Below are positions 45,470-53,225 of a stretch of DNA of 64,000 nucleotides, piece after piece. Positions within the stretch are counted from its first letter, which is position 1. Each line of letters starts with the position of its first letter. The notes under the pieces were generated by a model. It was not told the origin of the DNA and did not search any database. It was given only the letters and a program-made list of their open reading frames with translations. Origin of the DNA: Anaplasma centrale str. Israel (GTDB lineage: Bacteria; Pseudomonadota; Alphaproteobacteria; Rickettsiales; Anaplasmataceae); assembly GCF_000024505.1 (NCBI RefSeq), contig NC_013532.1:868001-932000 (forward strand), given 5' to 3'. The translations under genes and the position numbers were made by a program.

Positions 45470-45725
45470 CTGGACAAGGAACACCACAATCTACAAGACC
45501 ACCCATCTTAATTCCCCGAATCACCGAGGTCAAGGCAATTGTTTGCAGAACACACACCAAATTCAAGTCTGAAATGTGCCCCGCATCCCCAGCAAGCAAC
45601 GCCTTGTCTCGGTTGCCGTGCGGCTATTACACCTCAAAGTATGGCATAGCTGATATACACAACATCTGAAACGCACCGTAGCGTATCACCAAATTACGCA
45701 GTTTAAAGTCGCGGATGGAAGCAGG

Positions 45726-46687
45726 TTACGCAGCGAACCGTTGTCCGGAAGTAGCAGATTGTGCCGGTGTGACTGAAGCATAGCTGGATATTGTTGTCGA
45801 TGGGGTGGCGGCACTTCCAGTAGCACCTCCCCCACATGTTGTGGTTACTCCAGTGGTGCCTGTAGGTGCACCTCCACCCGCAGCAGTAGCGGCCTTGTGC
45901 TTCCCCTGAACAAAAACAAGTATATTAGCGTGTAGCTTTTCGAGTGCACTATCAGTAATAGTGAAACTACCGCTATTCTTGTCATTGTACATCTTAATGG
46001 CGTAGTCCGTAACGGCCTTAAGCGCTTTCTTAACGTTTTCAGGTAGATTACTGACATCTACAGTGGACTGCCCAGAAGCAGTAGATTGTGCTGGTGTGGC
46101 ACTTCCAGTAGTAGTAGCTGATCCACTACTTGTAAAAACAGCTTCCCCAGTTATAGCTGGATCATCTTCCTCAGACTCACTCTCAGAATCCGCAGAAGAG
46201 GAGGCTAGCCGTTTTTGAGCACGATCAACGGTACCGATGTAACTCCCAACAAAACCAAGTATTGCACTTGGTAACTGTCCAGGTACCGCATTCTTCGCTA
46301 GTTGCTTACTGGGCTGTGTCGAGTCGTATCGTGCAACGGTGGTAAGCGCATCCTTAACGTCGATAGGTAGATTACTGACATCCACAGTGGGCTGTCCTGA
46401 TGTAGTGGTGCTCCCCGTACCTCCACTCACAGCCGATGCGGCATCTCCCTCACCCGTTGTGCTTCCTCTGGTGGCCGTAGGTGCGGACGCAGCAGCAGTG
46501 GGCCTCTGTCCCGGAGAAGTAGCAGATTGTGCTGGTGTATTCGGTGTACCTTGAGCCTGCGAGGAGTCCTCTGCCTTAGGTGGACCCGCAGTGGGCTGTC
46601 CCGAAGTAGCAGATTGTGCTGGTGTGGACGCCGCAGTGGCGGGTTTTCCGTCCCCCCCCCCCCCGTTAGCGATGCACCATTACTCAT
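45726..46687 (-). CDS. AAAP-family paralogue a, phase-off (13-G tract)
   Basis: ATG 46687 (MSNGASLTGGGG) has GGAG 5 nt upstream, like its four neighbours, but translation runs out of frame after the 13-G tract and stops near 46427. The frame that begins right after the tract is open to 45726 for about 310 codons. It is Thr/Ser/Gly/Pro-rich with repeats of TPAQSATSGQ and of VDVSNLP..VK.AL. A tract of 11 or 14 G would join start and body. A conserved TTGACA lies at 46743-46748, but the next TACAC-like box is 22 bp away instead of 17-18, so the promoter may also be altered. Function unknown; a surface or appendage role follows from cluster context only. Confidence 0.75.
46652..46664 (-). repeat. 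poly-G(13) tract, paralogue a
   Basis: Thirteen G on the coding strand, 8 codons after the ATG. The four sister genes have 11. Thirteen shifts the frame relative to the ~310-codon body. Confidence 0.92.
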
Positions 46688-46838
46688 ACACACTCCAAAA
46701 ATCCAACGCACTGGTGTGTACCGTAATGTATGTAGTAAATACTGTCAACAACACGCGTCGCTATCGTACACCCGTCACACCAAACTCGGCACAGAAGGGG
46801 TGGTTGCTACACAGCTGGTATTTGAAGAAGTTTTGGTA

Positions 46839-46866
46839 AGGGGGAGAAGATTTTTCGCCTCCCCCT
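46839..46866 (-). terminator. terminator hairpin of paralogue b
   Basis: AGGGGGAG and CTCCCCCT form a perfect 8-bp stem 20-50 bp after the paralogue b stop. The loop is A/T-rich. The same hairpin sits after paralogue d (50139-50166). Confidence 0.75.
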
Positions 46867-46884
46867 ATCTATGCAACCTTGTGG

Positions 46885-48450
46885 CTAAAGAGCGGCCCCT
46901 TGCGCTTGCTGTGCTGGTGCAACCAAGACGTCGTCAAGTGTTGCCGATGGAGCAGCGGTGCCAAATGAGCGACATGCACCCGATATGTGGCTGGTGATTG
47001 CCTGAAATTTGCCGGCAAATGCACTTCCAAAACCCCCGCTGACATGCTCGGGATGCGCTGCCGTACATGACCCCCCGGCACTTCTTGAACAAATACCATT
47101 TAAGCCCTGCTGCAGCCTCTGCTTCCAATGAGAAGTCTGAGCATCTGTATGTGCCCCAGCGTTGATGCTATCGGCATCACCGGGTAATGCTCGCAGCCAT
47201 ACATTGCCAGCAACACCTGTGCTGGGGTGGGTGCCACAGGCAGCAGCCGTATAATAACGAATTGCACCCGCCGCACTATGTAACTTCCTGCAGCTACGGC
47301 CCACACTGTCAACATTGCACATCACCAATCTGAGGGAAGATTGGCGTGCCCACTCCCCGCTCCCAATAGTAGCGTAACCACTACTAACGAGATCAACAGC
47401 CTTCAACGTGCTAGTAACAGCAGCAGAGATCGCTGCCGCCGCTTCTAGCAGCTGCATGTGAACCGCGCACCAATCATCTATGGCGCGGAGTTCAGCTTGT
47501 AGCTCAATACGAGGCTTGTACTTTTCATCGATGGTACGGAGTTCCCGGTGCAACTCTGTGCGAGCATCTATGGTACGGAGTTCCCGGTGCAACTCTGTGC
47601 GAGCATCGATGGTACGGAGTTCCCGGTGCAACTCTATGCGAGCATCGATGGTACGGAGTTCCCGGTGCAACTCTATGCGAGCATCTATGGTACGGAGTTC
47701 ACGCCGCAGTTCCTCACGCGCTTGCCAAGCAATCTCGGCGGCACGAAGTGCACGTTGTAGATCTATCTCACGCTTGTACTTCTCATCGATTTTACGAAGT
47801 TCAGCTTGCAGCTCAATACGAGCCCTGTACTTTTCATCGATGGCACGGAGTTCTTGTTTCAGCTGCCAACTTGCAATCAGGGCACAGAGGGCTGTGTATG
47901 CTTTGCGATTTATGTCGATGGCGCTAAGTTCCTTGCGTAGTTTGTATTGCTTATCGATGGCACGAAGTTCACTCCGTAACTCCTTGCGCACCCACCAAGA
48001 GGCAACAGCAAAACGCTCGCGTTCGTATTTGGCGTCTATATCACGACACTCCTGCTTCAGCTGCCAACTTGCAATCTGAGCACGGCGGGCCGCACTTGCT
48101 TTGGTGCTGAGTTCAGTGGCATGGAGATCCGCTGTGTTGTCAGTCGCGCCGGCAGCGGCTTCCAGCAATTTCGGAAGAACTGATACTATCAACCCAACAA
48201 CACCAGGATCAGCCAACAAACCAAGTAGCAGTACGTCCGGGGAAACTTCAGCCCCCGCGCCAGAGCATTCTCCTCCACTAACTGCACTGCTTGCAGTGGC
48301 TCCCGTAGGTGTACCTTGATCTTGCGAGGAATTTTCTACCCCAGATACAATATTGTCCGCGACAGTAGGTGCGGAAGTAGCAATTACACCACTAGAGTGG
48401 TGTCCCCCCCCCCCAGCGGTATCATTCGACATAGCAGTACCATTATCCAT
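46885..48450 (-). CDS. AAAP-family paralogue b, in frame, with 39-bp coiled-coil repeats
   Basis: About 521 residues from ATG 48450 (MDNGTAMSNDTAGGGG), with GGAG 6 nt upstream. The poly-G(11) tract encodes GGGG and is in frame. Residues ~130-320 are charged and helical, dominated by ELRTIDARTELHR units of 13 aa, in four near-identical copies plus divergent ones; this looks like a long coiled coil. The C-terminus SATLDDVLVAPAQQAQGAAL is shared with paralogues c-e. This type of repeat is what I recall for the A. marginale appendage-associated protein, linked to the F-actin appendage of the inclusion. That identification is from memory. No signal peptide. Confidence 0.82.
   Translation of the reverse strand: MDNGTAMSNDTAGGGGHHSSGVIATSAPTVADNIVSGVENSSQDQGTPTGATASSAVSGGECSGAGAEVSPDVLLLGLLADPGVVGLIVSVLPKLLEAAAGATDNTADLHATELSTKASAARRAQIASWQLKQECRDIDAKYERERFAVASWWVRKELRSELRAIDKQYKLRKELSAIDINRKAYTALCALIASWQLKQELRAIDEKYRARIELQAELRKIDEKYKREIDLQRALRAAEIAWQAREELRRELRTIDARIELHRELRTIDARIELHRELRTIDARTELHRELRTIDARTELHRELRTIDEKYKPRIELQAELRAIDDWCAVHMQLLEAAAAISAAVTSTLKAVDLVSSGYATIGSGEWARQSSLRLVMCNVDSVGRSCRKLHSAAGAIRYYTAAACGTHPSTGVAGNVWLRALPGDADSINAGAHTDAQTSHWKQRLQQGLNGICSRSAGGSCTAAHPEHVSGGFGSAFAGKFQAITSHISGACRSFGTAAPSATLDDVLVAPAQQAQGAAL
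47530..47685 (-). repeat. 39-bp tandem repeats in paralogue b
   Basis: Four near-identical 39-bp units (starts at about 47530, 47569, 47608 and 47647) encode ELRTIDAR(I/T)ELHR. They are multiples of three, so copy changes keep the frame. Divergent units continue on both sides. Confidence 0.88.
48404..48414 (-). repeat. poly-G(11) tract, paralogue b
   Basis: Eleven G, 12 codons after the ATG, in frame with the rest of the gene. Confidence 0.92.
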
Positions 48451-48487
48451 AACACACTCCACAAAGTTAAGGAATTAATAATGTATG

Positions 48488-48517
48488 AGTGTGTCATAAT
48501 GTTGTAAATGCTGTCAA
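48488..48517 (-). promoter_or_regulatory. promoter of paralogue b
   Basis: TTGACA (48512-48517), an 18-bp spacer and CACACT (48488-48493). The TTGACAG.ATTTAC block is conserved upstream of paralogues a, b, c and e, with TTGAGAG in d. Confidence 0.6.
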
Positions 48518-48603
48518 CAATACAGTACGACTATTCACTCCTTTACATCAAACTCCCCGCTACAGAGGAGGCGATTGTTGTGGTTGGATTTAGAAGTTTT
48601 GGC

Positions 48604-48628
48604 AAGGGGAGGCTTCTCACCTCCCCTT
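48604..48628 (-). terminator. terminator hairpin of paralogue c
   Basis: AAGGGGAGG, a 7-nt loop, and CCTCCCCTT form a perfect 9-bp stem 25-49 bp after the stop. Confidence 0.78.
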
Positions 48629-48652
48629 CCTTCATCTCAGATAACCTGTTGG

Positions 48653-49990
48653 CTAAAGAGCGGCTCCTTGCGCTTGCTGTGCCGCTGAAACCGAGACATC
48701 AGCTACAAATGTTGATGGGTCGGCACCCGTCATTGCACAGGCCATCCCTACAAGTACTCCTAATGCATGACGGTCATTAATAAGTAGGTGCCTATAACAT
48801 TCACCTAGACTGAAAATAGTATCAACCACGCGCAACATCGCTTGGTCGGCAAGTGCTGCTGCGTGGGTGTCAAGGCCAACATCAATTTCTTGTTGTTCTA
48901 GAGTCGCGAACTCTTGCGTAGCATCACAGAAATCAACGAGGGTCCGTGCAAGATTGCAGCAAGCACCAACGGCTTTTACGGTTTTGTGGTCACCGCCAAG
49001 CCGGCGGCAAAGCTCACTGTGTAATTCCACGGCATCAGCAGCAGCTGCGCCTGCGTACTGTAAGCAAATTTTGGGCGCATATTCGCGATCAATTGCACGA
49101 AGTTCAGCCCACAGCTCTTCGCGAGCCGTAGCTGCCCCATCGCTTGTGTCTGTGGCGTGGCGTTCCACATGTGGCATCTCAGCCACATACACGGCATCAT
49201 CAAGTAGTGTTTGTAAGGAGGTTCCGTCTGAGCCGGGAAAGCCGTGCCACCATACACCACTCTCTAGAACCTCATGAGGAGGGTAAGTGGCGCGGGCGGC
49301 AGCAATCTCTCTTATTTTTTCACGTAAATCGCTGATATCATTGTATATATTGTAAACATCGCGTAGCATCTCGCTGGAAAGTTTCCGAGCCTCCTCTGTA
49401 CCTGGAGGGTAATGACGATCAATCTGCCCAATAGCATCACGCAGTTTTCCAATAACAGAACTGTACTTGCGCAACTCTTGCGCCAGCTGGTTAATTCGGT
49501 ACTTGGCGTCTATATCACGACACTCCTGCTTCAGCTGCCAACTTGCAATCTGAGCGCGGCGGGCCTCACTTGCCTTGGCGTTGATGCTGCCGGCATCGGG
49601 TGCACCCAGCCCGTGTTTAGCATTGATTTCACGAAGCTCAGCCTGTAGCTCAATGCGAGGTTTGTACTTCTCATCTATGGCACGGAGTTCTTGTTTCAGC
49701 TCTTCGCGAGCTAGCTCCGGGTTGCGACTTTTTTCATTCGCAGCAATATTAGCGACACTGGCCCCTAACGCGGCGAGTGCAAGAGCAGCTAGCCCGGTAA
49801 TGTCCGGATTGTCGCCATCTTGACGTATTACATCATTAATAGCGGATTCTAGATTACCAAGCTTTGGACTCTTCGCAGCAATGTACTTTGCAATGGTAGC
49901 AAATGCATCCTTGACGTCACTGGGAACCTCATAACGAGAAGACTGTCCCCCCCCCCCAGCAACATCATTCGGCATAGCAGTATTATCCAC
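48653..49990 (-). CDS. AAAP-family paralogue c, in frame
   Basis: About 445 residues. I choose GTG 49990 (MDNTAMPNDVAGGGG) because GGAG lies 6 nt upstream, as in the sisters; a TTG at 50002 lies in the Shine-Dalgarno itself. The poly-G(11) tract is in frame. After it, VPSDVKDAFATIAKYIA resembles the VDVSNLP..VK.AL module of paralogue a. Charged helical stretches share ELRAIDEKYKPRIELQ with paralogue b and ASWQLKQECRDIDAKY with b and e. A unique globular C-terminal half (~residues 200-430) ends in the shared AAQQAQGAAL. Mosaic structure suggests gene conversion among the cluster. No signal peptide or membrane segment. Confidence 0.8.
   Translation of the reverse strand: MDNTAMPNDVAGGGGQSSRYEVPSDVKDAFATIAKYIAAKSPKLGNLESAINDVIRQDGDNPDITGLAALALAALGASVANIAANEKSRNPELAREELKQELRAIDEKYKPRIELQAELREINAKHGLGAPDAGSINAKASEARRAQIASWQLKQECRDIDAKYRINQLAQELRKYSSVIGKLRDAIGQIDRHYPPGTEEARKLSSEMLRDVYNIYNDISDLREKIREIAAARATYPPHEVLESGVWWHGFPGSDGTSLQTLLDDAVYVAEMPHVERHATDTSDGAATAREELWAELRAIDREYAPKICLQYAGAAAADAVELHSELCRRLGGDHKTVKAVGACCNLARTLVDFCDATQEFATLEQQEIDVGLDTHAAALADQAMLRVVDTIFSLGECYRHLLINDRHALGVLVGMACAMTGADPSTFVADVSVSAAQQAQGAAL
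49947..49957 (-). repeat. poly-G(11) tract, paralogue c
   Basis: Eleven G, 11 codons after the GTG start, in frame. Confidence 0.92.
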
Positions 49991-50018
49991 AACACACTCC
50001 AAAAAATTTTACGTGGCG

Positions 50019-50048
50019 GGTGTACCACAATATCGTAAATACTGTCAA
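50019..50048 (-). promoter_or_regulatory. promoter of paralogue c
   Basis: TTGACA (50043-50048), an 18-bp spacer and TACACC (50019-50024), in the same layout as paralogues b and e. Confidence 0.6.
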
Positions 50049-50138
50049 CAACACAGTACTACGCACACACACCTTTATGCCAAACTCGCCATTGCAGAGG
50101 AGGTGATTGTTGTGATAGTATTCGGAGAAGTTTTGGTA

Positions 50139-50166
50139 AGGGGGAGAAGATTTTTCGCCTCCCCCT
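50139..50166 (-). terminator. terminator hairpin of paralogue d
   Basis: Same 8-bp stem AGGGGGAG/CTCCCCCT as after paralogue b; the flanks are also nearly identical over about 60 bp. Confidence 0.75.
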
Positions 50167-50184
50167 ATCTATGCAACCTTGTGG

Positions 50185-50962
50185 CTAAAGAGCGGCCCCT
50201 TGCGCTTGCTGTGCCGGTGCGAACAAGATATCGTCGAGCGTTGCCGATGGACCGGCACCTCTTAAGCTAAGACATGCGTCCCATGCAATACCTATCGCAT
50301 CACTCGCTATGTAGAAGAGGGTTCCCACAAGTACAGCAGCACGCACATCTTCGGGAACCCCGATGACAATATCTTGTCCGGGATGCCTTATTTCGTACAA
50401 ATTCCCGGCAATCGAGACAAGGGTTCGCGCAATCGATGCACAAATCTTTTTATGCCTGCGCTCTAGCTCCTGTCTCCGCTCCTCAGCGCGGGAGTGCTCT
50501 GTCCGTGGCATCCCAGCCACATGCGCGGCATCATCACGCGGTGTTTGTGTGCACAAGATACCGTCTAGTGTAGCCGATGGAGCAGCAAGTTTTAAGCTGT
50601 TACACGCGTTCAATGCAATATCTCTCGCAACGCTCATTATGTCTTCGATGGTTCCCATAAGTATACCAGCGCGCACGTTTTCGGGAACCCCAGTAACAAT
50701 ACTGTATTCGGGGAAACTTTGCCTCATGTAGATACCCAGCAACCAAGACAAGGGTTCGCGCAATTCTTGAACAAATCTCTTTATACCTGCACTCCTGCTC
50801 CTGTCTCCACTCAGCGATCCCAGCACTGATGGCCGCATGTGTCTTGGCGTTAATGCTGTCAACTGCCACCTCAACTTCACGGGACACTTGACGGCTAGCA
50901 GACTGTCCCCCCCCCCCATCATCACCAGCAGTACCATTCGGCATAGCAGTACTATCATCCAT
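50185..50962 (-). pseudogene. AAAP-family paralogue d, frameshifted at GGGG 50710-50713
   Basis: ATG 50962 (MDDSTAMPNGTAGDDGGGG) and the 11-G tract are in frame. The frame holds through IARTLVLVAGYLHEAKFP, then breaks. The continuation, EYSIVTGVPENVRAGILMG, is in another frame and matches the repeated module (HPGQDIVIGVPEDVRAAVLVG) of this gene and paralogue e. Three instead of four C/G at 50710-50713 would restore a ~258-codon gene with two modules and the shared PAQQAQGAAL end. This is an indel mutation or sequencing error rather than poly-G switching. The promoter is TTGAGA, 17 bp, TACACT. Confidence 0.75.
50907..50917 (-). repeat. poly-G(11) tract, paralogue d
   Basis: Eleven G, 15 codons after the ATG, in frame at this point. 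Confidence 0.92.
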
Positions 50963-51001
50963 AACACACACCACACAAAGTTAAGGAATTAATAACATAT
51001 G

Positions 51002-51030
51002 AGTGTATCACAACGTTGTAAAACTCTCAA
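51002..51030 (-). promoter_or_regulatory. promoter of paralogue d
   Basis: TTGAGA (51025-51030), a 17-bp spacer and TACACT (51002-51007). Confidence 0.6.
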
Positions 51031-51115
51031 CAATAGAGTACGACTGCACACTCCTTTACATCAAACTCTCCGCTATAGAGGAGGCAATTGTTGTGGTTGG
51101 ATTTAGAATTTTGGT

Positions 51116-51151
51116 GAGGGAAAGGCTTTTCGCCTCCCCCTCCTCCATCTC
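51116..51151 (-). terminator. imperfect terminator hairpin of paralogue e
   Basis: AGGGAAAGGC can pair with GCCTCCCCCT with two mismatches, at the same place as the perfect hairpins after b, c and d. Confidence 0.5.
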
Positions 51152-51165
51152 ATATAACCTTTTAG

Positions 51166-53016
51166 CTAAAAAGCGACCCCTTGCGCTTGCTGTGCCGGTG
51201 CGAACAAGATATCGTCGAGCGTTGCCGATGGACCGGCACCTCTTAAGCTAAGACATGCGTCCCATGCGATGCATCCTGCACTACTCGCTATATGGTTGAT
51301 GGTTCCCATAAGTATGGCAGCACGCACATCTTCACGAACTCCAGCAATATCTTGCTCGGGATGCCTTGCCTTGCATAAATCCCAGGCAGTTAAGACAAGG
51401 GCTCGCGCAATTCCTGAACAAAGCTCTTCAGTGCTGCGACTCCCCCTCCGTCTCAAATCATTTACGATCCGAGAGTAGAGTCCTGCCCTTGACTCACCAG
51501 CACTCCGCCCTTGCCGTGCTTGTGGAGTGAGCAAGACACCGTTGAGCGTTGCCGATGGATCGGCATCTCTTAAGCTAAGACATGCGTCCCATGCGATGCA
51601 TCCTGCAGCACGTGCTATGTAGTTGATAGTTCCCATAAGTATGGCAGCACGCACATCTTCACGAACTCCAGTAATATCTTGCTCGGGATGCCTTGCCTTG
51701 CATAAATCCCAGGCAGTTAAGACAAGGGCTCGCGCAATTCCTGAACAAAGCCTCTCATACCTGCACGCTATCTCCCGTGTTTGCCATGCTAATAACAGGA
51801 CATCGTCGAGTGCTGCCGATGGATCGGCACCTCTTAAGCTAAGACATGCGTCCCATGCGATATTCGTCGCACTACTCACTATGTAGTTGATGGTTCCCAT
51901 AAGTATGACAGCACGCACATCTTCACGAACTCCAGCAATATCTTGCTCGGGATGCCTTGCCTTGCATAAATCCCAGGCAGTTAAGACAAGGGCTCGCGCA
52001 ATTCCTGAACAAAGCTCTTCAGTGCTGCGACTCCCCCTCCGTCTCAAATCATTTACGATCCGAGAGTAGAGTCCTGCCCTTGACCCACCAGCACTCCGCC
52101 CTTGCCGTGCTTGTGGAGTGAGCAAGACACCGTTGAGCGTTGCCGATGGATCGGCACCTCTTAAGCTAAGACATGCGTCCCATGCGATGCATCCTGCAGC
52201 ACGTGCTATGTAGTTGATAGTTCCCATAAGTATGGCAGCACGCACATCTTCACGAACTCCAGTAATCTCTTGTCCGCCGAGATAGCATACCCTGTGTAAA
52301 TCCCCGACAATCGAGACAAGGCGCACCGCACTTCTGAAACAAAGCCTCTCATACTCGCGTTTCAGCTGCCAACTAGCAACCTCAGCAGCACGGTGGATAG
52401 TTGCTTGGTGGTTGATGCTGTCAGCATCGGGTGCGCTCAGCCCATACTTGGCATCGATATTGCGACATTCTTGTTTCAGCTGCCAACTAGCAACCTCAGC
52501 AGCACGGTGGATAGTTGCTTGGTGGTTGATGCTGTCAGCATCGGGTGCGCTCAGCCCATACTTGGCATCGATATTGCGACATTCTTGTTTCAGCTGCCAA
52601 CTAGCAACCTCAGCAGCACGGTGGATAGTTGCTTGGTGGTTGATGCTGTCAGCATCGGGTGCGCTCAGCCCATACTTAGCATCGATATTGCGACATTCTT
52701 GTTTCAGCTGCCAACTAGCAACCTCAGCGGCACGGGTGGTCACACTCGTCTCGGCGTCGATTCCGGTAGTGCGGGAATCTGCTACGTAAGCCACAATAGC
52801 AAAAATTACCAGCAATAGCGGCGAAAGGGTCGTGGCCACAATAGCAAAAGTCACCAACAATAGCGACGAAAGGGTCGTGGCCACAATAGCAACAGCAGAA
52901 TAGGCCGGCTTGATAATCCACACTACACGCCGGCAGGTGCGGAAGTAACGTTCCACGTTGTTGGAGGATCCCCCCCCCCCAGCAGTACTACTCTGCATGG
53001 CAGTGCTATTATCCAT
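51166..53016 (-). CDS. AAAP-family paralogue e, in frame, nested repeats and membrane segments
   Basis: About 616 residues from ATG 53016 (MDNSTAMQSSTAGGGG) with GGAG 8 nt upstream; the poly-G(11) tract is in frame. Order: hydrophobic 15-aa repeats AIVATTLSPLLLVIF (~residues 41-78), which could span a membrane; three 38-aa repeats with ASWQLKQECRNIDAKY (~98-215); then four copies of a ~75-aa module (IARALVLTAWDLCKARHPEQDI, GVREDVRAAILMGTINYI, AWDACLSLRGADPSATL). The end PAQQAQGVAF matches b-d. It is the only family member here with a clear membrane region. Function unknown; surface or inclusion-associated by family context. Confidence 0.8.
   Translation of the reverse strand: MDNSTAMQSSTAGGGGSSNNVERYFRTCRRVVWIIKPAYSAVAIVATTLSSLLLVTFAIVATTLSPLLLVIFAIVAYVADSRTTGIDAETSVTTRAAEVASWQLKQECRNIDAKYGLSAPDADSINHQATIHRAAEVASWQLKQECRNIDAKYGLSAPDADSINHQATIHRAAEVASWQLKQECRNIDAKYGLSAPDADSINHQATIHRAAEVASWQLKREYERLCFRSAVRLVSIVGDLHRVCYLGGQEITGVREDVRAAILMGTINYIARAAGCIAWDACLSLRGADPSATLNGVLLTPQARQGRSAGGSRAGLYSRIVNDLRRRGSRSTEELCSGIARALVLTAWDLCKARHPEQDIAGVREDVRAVILMGTINYIVSSATNIAWDACLSLRGADPSAALDDVLLLAWQTREIACRYERLCSGIARALVLTAWDLCKARHPEQDITGVREDVRAAILMGTINYIARAAGCIAWDACLSLRDADPSATLNGVLLTPQARQGRSAGESRAGLYSRIVNDLRRRGSRSTEELCSGIARALVLTAWDLCKARHPEQDIAGVREDVRAAILMGTINHIASSAGCIAWDACLSLRGAGPSATLDDILFAPAQQAQGVAF
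51237..52270 (-). repeat. ~440-bp direct duplication within paralogue e
   Basis: 51237-51677 and 51828-52270 are near-identical (offset 591 bp = 197 codons). Each copy holds two ~75-aa modules, with shorter related copies between and outside. The in-frame offset keeps the gene open. Confidence 0.85.
52383..52724 (-). repeat. three 114-bp tandem repeats in paralogue e
   Basis: Units start at 52383, 52497 and 52611 and are almost identical. Each encodes 38 residues with RAAEVASWQLKQECRNIDAK. Confidence 0.92.
52791..52890 (-). repeat. 45-bp repeats encoding a hydrophobic segment in paralogue e
   Basis: CCACAATAGC blocks at 52791, 52836 and 52881 mark 45-bp units encoding AIVATTLSPLLLVIF-type peptides. 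Copy number sets the number and length of membrane-like stretches. Confidence 0.85.
52970..52980 (-). repeat. poly-G(11) tract, paralogue e
   Basis: Eleven G, 12 codons after the ATG, in frame with the ~600-codon remainder. Confidence 0.92.
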
Positions 53017-53055
53017 AACACACACTCCACAAAGTTAAGGAATTAATAACATACG

Positions 53056-53085
53056 AGTGTGCCACAACGTTGTAAATACTGTCAA
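53056..53085 (-). promoter_or_regulatory. promoter of paralogue e
   Basis: TTGACA (53080-53085), an 18-bp spacer and CACACT (53056-53061). Confidence 0.6.
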
Positions 53086-53225
53086 CAATACACGGCGCTA
53101 TGCGTGCAACCAGCGTAGCATGGCAGTTTGCATTGGGCGTCTGTTTAGTTTTTATTGATTGTGCGTTCCCTTAGGGTCCATAATGGGACAGGTGCTTGCG
53201 CCCACGTTCTCGGAGCCTTGACATT

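Noticed and set aside
47480-48079. Long plus-strand frame opposite paralogue b (Ser/Arg-rich repeats)
   Set aside because: It is the antisense of the 39-bp coding repeats; the minus strand has the start, promoter, ribosome site, terminator and family resemblance.
52383-52724. Regular repeats resembling a CRISPR array
   Set aside because: Units are contiguous 114-bp tandem copies without spacers, inside an open frame; no cas gene is nearby. The same holds for the 39-bp repeats at 47530.
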